In this document: positions 8,534-17,044 of the stretch, piece after piece
How the letters are laid out: the number at the start of each line of letters is the position of its first letter
How positions within the stretch are numbered: position 1 is the stretch's first letter
From: Planctomycetia bacterium
GTDB lineage: Bacteria > Planctomycetota > Planctomycetia > Gemmatales > HRBIN36
Length of the DNA: 64,000 nucleotides
NCBI GenBank assembly: GCA_016795155.1
Contig: JAEUIE010000033.1
Location: forward strand, 1 to 64,000
Direction: 5' to 3'
Made by a program: the position numbers and the translations under genes
Notes under the pieces: generated by a model
Databases searched by the model: none
What the model saw: only the letters and a program-made list of their open reading frames with translations
What the model was told of the DNA's origin: nothing

Positions 8534-8675
8534 TGTGCGAAACACCATCGGCTCCCGCAACCCAACTGCCAGGGAGTATTCGTAAAGCTTGTCTGTCAAC
8601 AGCGTAGGGTGTACGAAGTTGGTCATGCGGGATCGCTCCAGAGCGGAGGTGCCTTGGGTGGGCTTGTTTGGGATG

Positions 8676-9104
8676 TCATCTCGTTATTTGTTCTAATCGA
8701 AGTGTGTTCAACATTCTATCCACAACCTGATCGTCACGGCCGGCAGCACTTACCTTGCAACGGTAACATACACTGAGTGGCATAGAATTGGCACACAGCG
8801 CCCACCCCCGAATCCATTCGTCACCTGAAACAAAGTCCACAAAGTTACCAGTGAAATCTCCACTCCGATTGTCTGAAACCCGCCGCCCCCTGGCCCGATC
8901 AGTGTGACCAACCCATTCTACCCACTTAGCAGCACTCATGATGCCGCGTTCGTCAGGTGTTAGCCGGAGTGACGCATCGTTGGTCTCCGGAACAATAGTC
9001 AAATACCTGGCAGGCTCTCCTAATGCAGTCTCTTGGATGATCTCCGCACTCCATCTTGGTGCGAGCACAATAGACCAACCAAAAGCAGAATAGCGATTCA
9101 GCAT
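8676..9104 (-). CDS. hypothetical protein (142 aa)
   Basis: The protein is soluble and opens MLNRYSAFGWSIVLAPRW. It has an ITIVPETND-like middle (YLTIVPETNDASLRL) and a conserved-looking C-terminal half: VDFVSGDEWIRGWALCANSMPLSVCYRC, then AGRDDQVVDRMLNTLRL. That pattern (an extracellular-style beta fold ending in a short helix) looks like a real family, but I cannot name it. No signal peptide or membrane segment is seen. It stands alone between two repeat clusters on the minus strand. Confidence 0.65.
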   Translation of the reverse strand: MLNRYSAFGWSIVLAPRWSAEIIQETALGEPARYLTIVPETNDASLRLTPDERGIMSAAKWVEWVGHTDRARGRRVSDNRSGDFTGNFVDFVSGDEWIRGWALCANSMPLSVCYRCKVSAAGRDDQVVDRMLNTLRLEQITR

Positions 9105-9172
9105 GTGATACGCCTCGCGACTATGGCAACAGTCGCATCCACGTCAATCCATCCAATAAGATACAGGTTCTC

Positions 9173-9370
9173 AGGCCCAACGGGCCGGGGCAATTTAGCC
9201 CAGGGCACTGCCCTGGGGAAAGAAGCCAAAGTCGGAGAAAGCCCTGAAAGGGCGAGATAACACACTCACGATTCACAGTTATCCCTCCCCGGTGAGGCTG
9301 AGAAATCTCATGGTTTCATGCTCCCAGGGCGGTGCCCTGGGCTCTCCTCTCTCGCCCCTTTGGGGCTAAG
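9173..9370. repeat. inverted pair of CCCAGGGC/GCCCTGGG palindromic repeats
   Basis: Copy 1 contains GGCCC-AAC-GGGCC (about 9175-9185), CCCAGGGC-ACT-GCCCTGGG (9199-9217) and GCCCT-GAA-AGGGC (9241-9253). Copy 2 contains CCCAGGGC-GGT-GCCCTGGG (9323-9341) and GCCCC-TTT-GGGGC (9354-9366). Copy 2 matches the reverse complement of the first two stems of copy 1, so the pair could form one long inverted structure. No gene was seen here. The pair sits 100 nt upstream of the glutamate dehydrogenase start. Confidence 0.75.
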
Positions 9371-9472
9371 CCACCCGGTTCCAGTGGCATCCAACCCATG
9401 CCCCTGCTACATTAAGCTTCGTCTGTTCTTCTCCCAAAACCTCTCCCCCTGTTTACTTGCAGGAGATATGAC

Positions 9473-10786
9473 GTGGCAGTATCCAAAGAGGCGATCAAAC
9501 ACAAGAACATTGTCTTCACCGAACATCCCATGCTGGATGTGTCGCCGGTGTTCCGCATGGCTCGCCAGCAGATGGTCAAAGTCGCCGAGCGAAGCGAACT
9601 GGAACCGGGAATTCTTGATCGACTCAGCGTACCCAAGCGATGTTTCATTGTCAGCATTCCCGTTCGCCTTGACGATGGCTCGACGCGAGTCTTCAACGGC
9701 TTCCGTGTTCAGCATCACATTACCAGCGGGCCGGCCAAGGGTGGGCTGCGGTATCACACCGCCGTAGATCTTGGTGAAGTAGCAGCACTGGCCATGTGGA
9801 TGTCGTGGAAATGTGGCCTGATGAATCTGCCTTTCGGCGGTGGCAAAGGTGGCATCACGGTTGACCCAGTCAAGCATAGCAAACGCGAACTGGAACGCAT
9901 CACCAGGCGCTACACCGAAGAACTGCTGCCGATGATCGGGCCTCGCGTCGACGTGATGGCACCGGATGTCGGCACCGATGAACAGACGATGGCCTGGATC
10001 ATGGATACCTACTCCATGAGTATTGGCCATGCCTGCCCCGAAATTGTCACCGGCAAACCGGTTGAAATTGGTGGCTGTCTGGGTCGCCGTGAAGCGACGG
10101 GTCGTGGTGTTGTCTACACGATCATGTGTGCTCTCAAGGAATACAGCATTGATCCCAAGCAGGCTACTGCCGTCGTGCAGGGGTTTGGCAACGTGGGATC
10201 GGTCGCTTGCAATGAGCTGGTCCAGCGTGGCGTCAAGATTCTTGCCGTCTCTGATCGCTATGGTGCGATCATGAATGAAGATGGGCTCGATATTCCAGCA
10301 TTGATCAAGCATGTGAATGAAAACCCCAAGGGCTTGCCTGATTTCCCCAAGGCGAAAAAAGTTGATCCGAAAGAAATGCTCAACATGAAATGCACCGTGT
10401 TGGTGCCAGCAGCGCTGGAACGGGTGATCACAGCAGAAAATGCAGGGAAGCTGCAATGCAAGATCATTGCTGAAGGTGCCAATGGCCCCACGACACCTGA
10501 AGCGGATGACATCCTCGAAGAACGAGGCATCGTGATCATACCTGATATCCTTTGCAACGCTGGTGGTGTCACCGTCAGCTACTTCGAATGGGTGCAGGAT
10601 CTGCAGCAACTCTTCTGGGATGAAGCTGAAGTGCAGAAACGATTACAGCGACTGATGGAAGATGCGTATTCCAGAGTCAGGAAACTGGCCAAAGAACGTG
10701 ACTTCAAGAACAACCGTATCGCAGCACTGACACTCGGCGTAGAAAAGGTAGCCCGCGAAAAAGACATCCGCGGTTTGTACCCATAA
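9473..10786 (+). CDS. NAD(P)-dependent glutamate dehydrogenase
   Basis: The enzyme interconverts glutamate with 2-oxoglutarate and ammonia. At 437 residues it matches the hexameric Glu/Leu/Phe/Val dehydrogenase family. Substrate-binding K89 lies in PAKGGLRYH, catalytic K125 in PFGGGKGG and D165 in MAPDVGTDE. The nucleotide fold has GFGNVG at 237-242. The start is GTG at 9473, supported by AGGAGAT 6-12 nt upstream; the ATG at 9468 is out of frame. Cofactor preference cannot be read safely. A palindromic repeat pair lies upstream and a bidirectional terminator downstream, so the gene is probably monocistronic. Confidence 0.93.
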   Translation: MAVSKEAIKHKNIVFTEHPMLDVSPVFRMARQQMVKVAERSELEPGILDRLSVPKRCFIVSIPVRLDDGSTRVFNGFRVQHHITSGPAKGGLRYHTAVDLGEVAALAMWMSWKCGLMNLPFGGGKGGITVDPVKHSKRELERITRRYTEELLPMIGPRVDVMAPDVGTDEQTMAWIMDTYSMSIGHACPEIVTGKPVEIGGCLGRREATGRGVVYTIMCALKEYSIDPKQATAVVQGFGNVGSVACNELVQRGVKILAVSDRYGAIMNEDGLDIPALIKHVNENPKGLPDFPKAKKVDPKEMLNMKCTVLVPAALERVITAENAGKLQCKIIAEGANGPTTPEADDILEERGIVIIPDILCNAGGVTVSYFEWVQDLQQLFWDEAEVQKRLQRLMEDAYSRVRKLAKERDFKNNRIAALTLGVEKVAREKDIRGLYP

Positions 10787-10881
10787 GAGTCAGAGGTCAA
10801 GGGTGAGAAGACAGGCATCTAATTCCTGTCTTCTCATTTCGCCCCTCAACCCCGACCCCTGAAACCTCACCCCTGACTCTT
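10785..10881. terminator. bidirectional terminator between convergent genes
   Basis: GAGAAGACAGG (10805-10815) pairs perfectly with CCTGTCTTCTC (10825-10835) over a 9-nt loop. Outer segments AAGAGTCAG (10785-10793) and CTGACTCTT (10873-10881) also pair, as do GGGTGAG and CTCACCC. The structure lies between the convergent glutamate dehydrogenase and PhnD-like genes and overlaps both ends. Confidence 0.6.
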
Positions 10882-11742
10882 CCGCGGATATGCCTTCGCT
10901 ACCTCCTTCACCTTCTGTTCAAAGCCTGCAGGAACTTCTTCAAACCCTTTGAGCTTATACAGCGTCAGCACGCGGGCGCCTTCAGGCTTCTCGTTCGATT
11001 TCAGCAATGCATCTTTGAATTTAGCCAACGCATCCTTGTCTGCATGCTTTTCGTTGTACATCACCGTAGCAGGGGGGAAATCCATCGAAGTATGGATCGC
11101 CTTCAGCTTCTTGAATCTGCCTGGCTTGCGTTCCTTGAAAACTTCCATGCCTGCACCTGTAACAATCGCGGCCCGAGCATTGCCATCGAGAACTTCTTCC
11201 AGCGTTTCATCAACATTGCCAGATTTCTTCTGTTGGAATGCCTTATCCAAAGGCTGACCCAGCGTTGCCTGCAGATAATATTGCGAAACAAACGGTATAC
11301 GATCAGGGATGGCAACTTTGGCGCCTGATAGGTCTTTCAAATCCTTGGCTGTATCGCTTTCCTTGGTAACCACTACCGTTCGTGTCGAGCCTTCATCAAT
11401 GCTGGCTACCAGGAGCGCTTTGGCTTCCGGATAAGCAACTTGCAACCAGGCGTATTCCAGACCCGTTAGAATTACCAGTTGTATCTTTCCTGTTTTGAAC
11501 TCAGATTCGACCTGCGATAAGGTCACCACATCAAAAACTGCGTCGGTTTTCGTGTCTTTCTGAATGATCTCAGCAAAAGGCTTGATCTGTTCAACCACCT
11601 TGTCACGATCCTGCCCGGCAAAAACACTCTCTAATAAAGCCACCTTCACCGGCTCATGGGAGGCCGCCCGGATGGAACTCCAGGGAACCAGTATTCCGGA
11701 GGCGAGTATTGCCTGTAACCAATTCCGGCGTGTTGTCAGCAT
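10867..11742 (-). CDS. PhnD/SsuA-type periplasmic substrate-binding protein
   Basis: The 291-residue protein begins MLTTRRNWLQAILASGILVPW, a twin-arginine-like leader, and is therefore probably exported. The mature part has the type II periplasmic-binding layout of phosphate/phosphonate ABC binding proteins: KVALLESVFAG start, ALLVASIDEGSTRTVVVTKESD, DLSGAKVAIPDR and an ATVMYNEKHAD segment. No permease or ATPase gene lies nearby, so it is an orphan receptor. The ligand is unknown; phosphonate or phosphate is only the family default. Confidence 0.75.
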   Translation of the reverse strand: MLTTRRNWLQAILASGILVPWSSIRAASHEPVKVALLESVFAGQDRDKVVEQIKPFAEIIQKDTKTDAVFDVVTLSQVESEFKTGKIQLVILTGLEYAWLQVAYPEAKALLVASIDEGSTRTVVVTKESDTAKDLKDLSGAKVAIPDRIPFVSQYYLQATLGQPLDKAFQQKKSGNVDETLEEVLDGNARAAIVTGAGMEVFKERKPGRFKKLKAIHTSMDFPPATVMYNEKHADKDALAKFKDALLKSNEKPEGARVLTLYKLKGFEEVPAGFEQKVKEVAKAYPRKSQG

Positions 11743-11858
11743 GGTGTATATTCCTCATAATCCCTGAAGTCTGGCCTTGAACGCTTGCCCAGCAGGAAAA
11801 CGCAAATTATACTCGATGAGAGGCTTTGTCGTCAAAAATTCGTTCTTGAAGTCATGGT

Positions 11859-13511
11859 ATGGCTTCAGACAGAGAAGGGAACCGTTTTGTGGCCCAGCGG
11901 CGCATCCGACTTCGCGGTGTAGGTCCCCAGGTTGAGGGCAAATACTGGGAATCGGAATCGTTGCTGCGCATCGGTCGCTATGAACATCTCGAAATCGTTC
12001 TGAACGATGCCTCCATCAGCCGACGACATGGTGAATTAGCTGCTACTGACCAGGGTTGGATTGTCCGCGATCTGGGCAGCACCAATGGCACCTATCTGAA
12101 CGGTGTTAAAGTTGGTCGCACTGATCGCAAAATCAAAGTCCGTGACGTCATCCAGTTTGGCAACCTGGTCATGGTGGTAGCTGTCTGTGAAGATGGCCCC
12201 AGTGAACCCGAAGAACCACCGACCGGTGGCCTGCAGATACAGGCATCCAGCACCAATTCCTGGCACCGTGCACTCGAAAGCGTTGCTTTCCAGCACATCA
12301 ACAAACCTCGCTCTGGCGACAGGCTGATGGCACTGTTGCGTGCCGGCCATCATCTGGTTCATGCCAATTCCCTCGACGACCTGCTTCGCTCCGTTCTCGA
12401 TGATGCTGTCTCAGCACTCGATGCCCAGCGTGCCGCCATCGTGCTTTCCAATGAAGACAGCAACGATTTGGTACTGAAAGCAGTTGCAACCAAGGACAAG
12501 GAATCCAAAGGCCGGGTATACTTCAGCAAGAGCATTGCCCGCCGATGTTTTGACAAGGCAGAATCTGTTCTGTGTCGCGATGTCACTCATTCGCCGGAAC
12601 TGGCCGTTGCCAACAGCATTGCCGATGGCACCATGAGTTCCGTCATCTGTGCTCTGCTCCGCTCCCCTCGCAAACAGCTGGGCGTTTTGCACCTCGATCG
12701 TGGTCCACTAAAAGAGCCTTTCACCAACGATGATCTGCAACTGGCTGATGCCCTCGCTGCCAGTGTTTCAGCAGGCATTGAAGTCGCTCAATTAGTCGAA
12801 CAACAACGTGAACTGTTTCTGCGTACCGTTACTGCACTGGCTCAGGCAGTCGAAATGCGAGACGCCTATACGGGCAACCATACGCAGCGTGTCACCGATT
12901 ACTCTTTGATCATCGCCCAGGAACTCAAGTTAAGTGCTGAAGATGCACGCTGGGTGCAGATTGGCACGCCGCTGCACGATATCGGCAAGATTGGCATCGA
13001 TGACTCCATTCTCCGCAAGCGCACCAATCTGACACACGAAGAATATGAGATAATGAAGTCGCACACCACTAAGGGTGCGTCAATCCTGATGGCCATACCC
13101 GAACTGACACCAGCGATCCCCATCGTTCGCAGCCATCATGAACAATGGGATGGCGGCGGATACCCGGATGGACTCAAAGGCGAGCAGATTCCGCTCCTGG
13201 CCCGCATCGTTGCCGTGGCAGATGCCTTTGATGCCATGACCTCAGACAGGCCTTACCGCAGTGGGCTTTCCATGCAGCGTGCTTTTGATGAAATCCGCAC
13301 CAAGGCAGGCAAACAGTTTGACCCGGAAGCAGCAGCAGCTTTCCTCCGTCAACGCGAGAAAATCGAAGAGTCTTACTCACAGCGTGTTGTGCTGGAAGAA
13401 CCCGAAGAAGCCATTCACCCCGCCTCGATTAGCCAATCTTTCCTCGATGTCGATCATGGCACCAATACCAGTTGCATCGATCCTTCCGTATTACCACGGC
13501 AGCATCGATAA
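11859..13511 (+). CDS. FHA-GAF-HD-GYP signalling protein (putative c-di-GMP phosphodiesterase)
   Basis: Three modules are visible in 550 residues. An FHA domain (20-108) has RIGR, SISRRHGEL and LGSTNGTYLNG. A GAF domain spans about 160-312. An HD-GYP domain (325-510) has H341 in GNHTQRV, H373-D374 in PLHDIGKIG, HHEQWDGGGYPDG at 426-438 and DAFDAMTSDRPYR. The family cleaves cyclic di-GMP; FHA binds phosphothreonine peptides, so input from Ser/Thr kinases is likely. It lies 156 nt upstream of an NtrC-type regulator on the same strand, which suggests a shared pathway. No signal peptide or membrane segment. Confidence 0.88.
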   Translation: MASDREGNRFVAQRRIRLRGVGPQVEGKYWESESLLRIGRYEHLEIVLNDASISRRHGELAATDQGWIVRDLGSTNGTYLNGVKVGRTDRKIKVRDVIQFGNLVMVVAVCEDGPSEPEEPPTGGLQIQASSTNSWHRALESVAFQHINKPRSGDRLMALLRAGHHLVHANSLDDLLRSVLDDAVSALDAQRAAIVLSNEDSNDLVLKAVATKDKESKGRVYFSKSIARRCFDKAESVLCRDVTHSPELAVANSIADGTMSSVICALLRSPRKQLGVLHLDRGPLKEPFTNDDLQLADALAASVSAGIEVAQLVEQQRELFLRTVTALAQAVEMRDAYTGNHTQRVTDYSLIIAQELKLSAEDARWVQIGTPLHDIGKIGIDDSILRKRTNLTHEEYEIMKSHTTKGASILMAIPELTPAIPIVRSHHEQWDGGGYPDGLKGEQIPLLARIVAVADAFDAMTSDRPYRSGLSMQRAFDEIRTKAGKQFDPEAAAAFLRQREKIEESYSQRVVLEEPEEAIHPASISQSFLDVDHGTNTSCIDPSVLPRQHR

Positions 13512-13667
13512 ACAGGAACGTGGTCATCTGTTTCCGTTGAAATGACGCGATGATGAGCGTCTATGCCATCAGTAACAATAACAAAATGCAGAGAGCTTGT
13601 TCCACGGTGCACACCTAATCGCGTTCTTGTAGAATAAACGAGCAGCTTCGTTTGAAATCAGGTGCTC

Positions 13668-15074
13668 ATGAGTGGCGATCAGATTCGTGTTCTCGTCGTC
13701 GATGATCAGGAAGTCCATGCCCAGGCCGTAGCAGAAAGCCTGTCGCGCATCGGCTACGATTGCGCCATTGCCACCAGTGGCCAGGATGGTCTCAAGAAAA
13801 TCGAAAACGAAGACTTCGATGTGGTCATTACCGATTTGCGTATGGATGAAGTCGATGGCCTGGCCATCCTGCGTAAGGCTAAAATGGAATTGCCCGATGC
13901 GGAAGTGGTCCTGGTCACAGGTCATGGCGACATCAAAACCGCAGTCGCAGCTATGCAGGGTGGAGCTGCTACCTACCTTACCAAACCGGTAGACATCAGC
14001 GAATTGCGTGCGGTGGTGGATAAGTACACGCAACGGTATCGTCTGTCTCAAACCAATAAAGAATTGCAACGCCAACTGGATGAGCGATTCGGCTTCGAAG
14101 GTGTCATTGGCAGCAGTCCGTTGATGCATGCTGTACTGGATCGTCTCAAGCAACTGGCTCCCACCGACAGCAGGGTTCTCATTCAGGGCGAAACAGGAAC
14201 TGGCAAAGAACTGGTCGCCAAAGCACTTCACTTCAACAGCCCGCGAAAAAACAAACCGTTTGTTCCTCTTAACTGTACCGCGCTGAACGAAAACCTGCTC
14301 GAAGATGAATTGTTCGGCCATGAAGCTGGCGCCTACACCGGTGCAGACAGGCAACGCAAAGGTAAGTTTGAATACGCCAACGGTGGCACGCTGTTTCTCG
14401 ATGAGCTAGGTGAAATGTCCATCCCACTTCAACAAAAACTGTTGCGGGTGCTAGAAGATGGCCAGGTCTATCGTGTGGGTGGCAACGAACCCATCAAAGT
14501 GAACGTGCGAGTGATTTCCGCAACCCACCGCGACCTGGAGCAGGCGGTTGCCAAGGGTACTTTCAGGCAGGATTTGTACTATCGGCTCAAAGTCGTCACC
14601 ATCAAACTCCCACCACTTCGTGAACGCCGCGAAGATATCACTTTGCTGGCACATCATTTCATGAAAGAGTTTGCGAGTCGCTATGGCCGGGAGATCAAGA
14701 CCATTGCGGCTGAGGTAAGACGCATGTTCAGCAGCTACGATTGGCCAGGCAACGTTCGGGAATTACGACATGTTATTGAAAGCATGGTCGTCGTTGACCG
14801 TGATGGAATTCTGGGCATTGATGATTTACCCGAAAACGAAGGACTAGGTAAAGCCCAGGATGCCGTAGCATTGCCTCTGGGCGATTCCTCTCTGGTGGGC
14901 AAACCGCTCGCCGAAGTGGAGCGATATTATATTCTACAAGCACTCGAAATGGCCAACGGCAACCGCGAAGAAGCCGCCCAGATGCTAGGCATCGGCGAAC
15001 GAACACTGTACCGCAAAATTAAAGAATACGAAGACTCGGGCTACATGCCCAAACGCCGCCCAGTGACAACCTAA
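13668..15074 (+). CDS. NtrC/AtoC-type sigma-54-dependent response regulator
   Basis: Receiver domain near residues 5-120 with the DD pair in VLVVDDQ, phospho-acceptor D56 in VVITDLRMD (numbering from the ATG at 13668) and LTKPV. The AAA+ domain has GETGTGKE, the sigma-54 contact loop written GAYTGA rather than GAFTGA, and FLDELGEM. A Fis-type helix-turn-helix closes the protein ([23 protein letters not shown]). It should activate sigma-54 promoters when phosphorylated. A GTG at 13662 is an alternative start. No histidine kinase is adjacent; the FHA/HD-GYP gene is upstream. Confidence 0.93.
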   Translation: MSGDQIRVLVVDDQEVHAQAVAESLSRIGYDCAIATSGQDGLKKIENEDFDVVITDLRMDEVDGLAILRKAKMELPDAEVVLVTGHGDIKTAVAAMQGGAATYLTKPVDISELRAVVDKYTQRYRLSQTNKELQRQLDERFGFEGVIGSSPLMHAVLDRLKQLAPTDSRVLIQGETGTGKELVAKALHFNSPRKNKPFVPLNCTALNENLLEDELFGHEAGAYTGADRQRKGKFEYANGGTLFLDELGEMSIPLQQKLLRVLEDGQVYRVGGNEPIKVNVRVISATHRDLEQAVAKGTFRQDLYYRLKVVTIKLPPLRERREDITLLAHHFMKEFASRYGREIKTIAAEVRRMFSSYDWPGNVRELRHVIESMVVVDRDGILGIDDLPENEGLGKAQDAVALPLGDSSLVGKPLAEVERYYILQALEMANGNREEAAQMLGIGERTLYRKIKEYEDSGYMPKRRPVTT

Positions 15075-15217
15075 AGAGATTTGCTCCAAGTTCTTAATCC
15101 GCCCATTTAGCCCGCATGGATTTGGTACAGGATAGCAATCCAGTTCCAAAAAAAAACTGTGCGCAAGTTGTTGCACATTCATCGTTCTATAGATGTTATT
15201 GCATGCAGGAATTACTC

Positions 15218-15928
15218 ATGACCGCTTCCATGCCTCGCTGGCAAGATCTGTTCACCCGCATGCTGGCTCAAGAATCTCCTGCTGAAATCGCTAGCGAGGT
15301 TGAGCCTTATCAAGCCCAGCCAGCTCTGGGTATTGACCTTGCCTTGACGTGGTGCGAAGCCATGCTGCCAGCCACAATGCTCAGCGATGTTGCTGTTTCT
15401 GCCCATTTCCCGGCAGCGTGGGGTGCAGCCAGGCATGTCGACCTGCTGACTCCTTTTCCCTGCTGCATCGGCATGGCACCACAATTTCTGCAGCGGATAC
15501 AGGCATTGCTGGAGAATAGTAAACACTTTTTCGAGCAAACCCTACCTGCCTCGCGGCCACGGTTTACTGCTGAGCCTACACTCGATTCCAAAACCGTGAT
15601 TTCCCAGTTAGCTGTTGCCCGGCTGGCGGGGGATCACGACAAGTCTCGCGAGTTGATTGCTCAACTCGATGGGGAAGTGCTGCAGAAGAATGAACTCGCA
15701 TCGCAGCACTGGCTGGAAGGTGACCGGGATACTGCTGCATCAATCTGGAACGATCTGCCTGCGGTTCATCCCGTCATTGCATTCAACCAGGCTCTAGTTG
15801 CACTGGCACACGGAGAGTCGAAACAGGGTAAAGCCCGCCTGCAGCAAGCCATCGATGGCTTTGACGAGAACACCGGCTGGCATCATCTGAGTGAATTGTA
15901 TCTGGCGTTGGCTGAGGCTGGTGTGTAA
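15218..15928 (+). CDS. hypothetical protein with TPR-like C-terminus
   Basis: Start taken at ATG 15218, where AGGA lies 7 nt upstream; the frame is open back to 15116 but that part looks non-coding. The 236-residue protein has an N-terminal half with a conserved-looking PCCIGMAPQFLQRIQALLE segment. Its C-terminal half is made of helical repeats (LAVARLAGDHDKSRELIAQL, HPVIAFNQALVALAHGESKQGKARLQQAI), consistent with degenerate tetratricopeptide repeats. No known enzyme motif. It follows the response regulator by 143 nt on the same strand. Confidence 0.65.
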   Translation: MTASMPRWQDLFTRMLAQESPAEIASEVEPYQAQPALGIDLALTWCEAMLPATMLSDVAVSAHFPAAWGAARHVDLLTPFPCCIGMAPQFLQRIQALLENSKHFFEQTLPASRPRFTAEPTLDSKTVISQLAVARLAGDHDKSRELIAQLDGEVLQKNELASQHWLEGDRDTAASIWNDLPAVHPVIAFNQALVALAHGESKQGKARLQQAIDGFDENTGWHHLSELYLALAEAGV

Positions 15929-15947
15929 TAGTTCGCAGAAAATAAAG

Positions 15948-15979
15948 CAGGGTTGCATCATTCCTCAGATGCAACCCTG
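15948..15979. terminator. 12-bp bidirectional terminator hairpin
   Basis: CAGGGTTGCATC (15948-15959) pairs perfectly with GATGCAACCCTG (15968-15979) over an 8-nt loop. A-rich sequence precedes it and T-rich sequence follows. It sits between the convergent TPR-like and pyrophosphatase genes and can serve both. Confidence 0.75.
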
Positions 15980-16033
15980 TTGAACTTTTGGGTGGTAGCA
16001 AACGCAACCCATTCTCCCAAAAAGGGTTGATGA

Positions 16034-16765
16034 TCAGCGCCTGGCGGACTGCTGCACTGGAATGGTGTTGCGTTCGATGAGTTCATTAGCTTCGGTAGCT
16101 TCGCCCCAGCCTTTGAAGACCATCTTGCCTGGGCCTTTGTAGTTGAGGAACCAGGTCTGCAGGATATCGGTCACGCCGGGGAACTGTTCATTGAGTTCCT
16201 TCAGCGACTTGACCTTGGCTAGTGGTGTATGTTCCATCACTGCCAGCACTTTGTGATCGAGTTCGCCTTTATCGACGAGTTTCAGCAAGCCGACCACTTT
16301 CACTTTGGCGACAGTTCCACGAGCAAGAGCCGGGCCGAGGATGAGTACATCGACCGGGTCGCCATCGCCACCAGTTTCCTTGGCCAGCTTGGTGCTGGGG
16401 ACTACGCCGTAATTACATGGGTAAGGCAAATACTTCACGATGCGGGGAGCGCCTTCGCGGATTTCGAGTTCCATCTTGCCCGTATGGTTGATTTCCCACT
16501 TGGCATTAGTACCTGAGGGGATTTCGACGATAGCATTGATAGTCGCATCGTCATTGCGAGTAGGGTAGCCGTTGTAAAGGTTCTTGATGCCACGAATGGT
16601 CAGTAAATCGACCTGTTTCACGTTTTCAGCTAGTGGCGCCGGGCCGTTGGCGAGTTTGTATTCGGGAGTGGCTGTACTGGGCTTACTGGATGCATCATCA
16701 GCCCCGGCCTGAGTGCAGACCAGTCCACACGTTATCAGCATGAACAGCCAAAGTCTTAAACGCAT
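16034..16765 (-). CDS. exported family I inorganic pyrophosphatase
   Basis: Hydrolyses pyrophosphate to phosphate. The core is a family I soluble pyrophosphatase: EIPSGTNAKWEI (81-92), YPCNYG (115-120) and the metal-binding GGDGDPVDVLILG with D134, D136 and D139. Unusually it opens with MRLRLWLFMLITCGLVCTQAGA, a signal peptide, so the enzyme should act outside the cytoplasm. The C-terminal WFLNYKGPGKMVFKGWG fits the family. Why a pyrophosphatase should be exported is not known; phosphate scavenging is one possibility. Transcribed alone on the minus strand. Confidence 0.88.
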   Translation of the reverse strand: MRLRLWLFMLITCGLVCTQAGADDASSKPSTATPEYKLANGPAPLAENVKQVDLLTIRGIKNLYNGYPTRNDDATINAIVEIPSGTNAKWEINHTGKMELEIREGAPRIVKYLPYPCNYGVVPSTKLAKETGGDGDPVDVLILGPALARGTVAKVKVVGLLKLVDKGELDHKVLAVMEHTPLAKVKSLKELNEQFPGVTDILQTWFLNYKGPGKMVFKGWGEATEANELIERNTIPVQQSARR

Positions 16766-17044
16766 GTATCCAGCTCCGGTGCAAAAGGCTCGATCTGTCC
16801 GAGTAACGCAAGATGTGCAACCTTGATGAATCTCAAATTAAGGAAGGCAGGCTGAAGTGTTAATAGACTTGGCGGTTCCTTCATGAAAGGATCACAATGT
16901 CTTCACAAACATCAGCTCAAAATCTTCACGTACACGAATTGAAACGCAATCATTCACAGCATTTTCAGCTATGCACCTGATAATCGTCTTGGAACTTAAA
17001 TACAAGTATGACTGTTACACTCTGTTATGATCAATGCACTTTTC

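Noticed and set aside
9407-10609. Long open frame (400 codons) antisense to glutamate dehydrogenase
   Set aside because: It is a shadow of a well-conserved enzyme on the other strand and is rich in His, Phe and Arg without any domain pattern.
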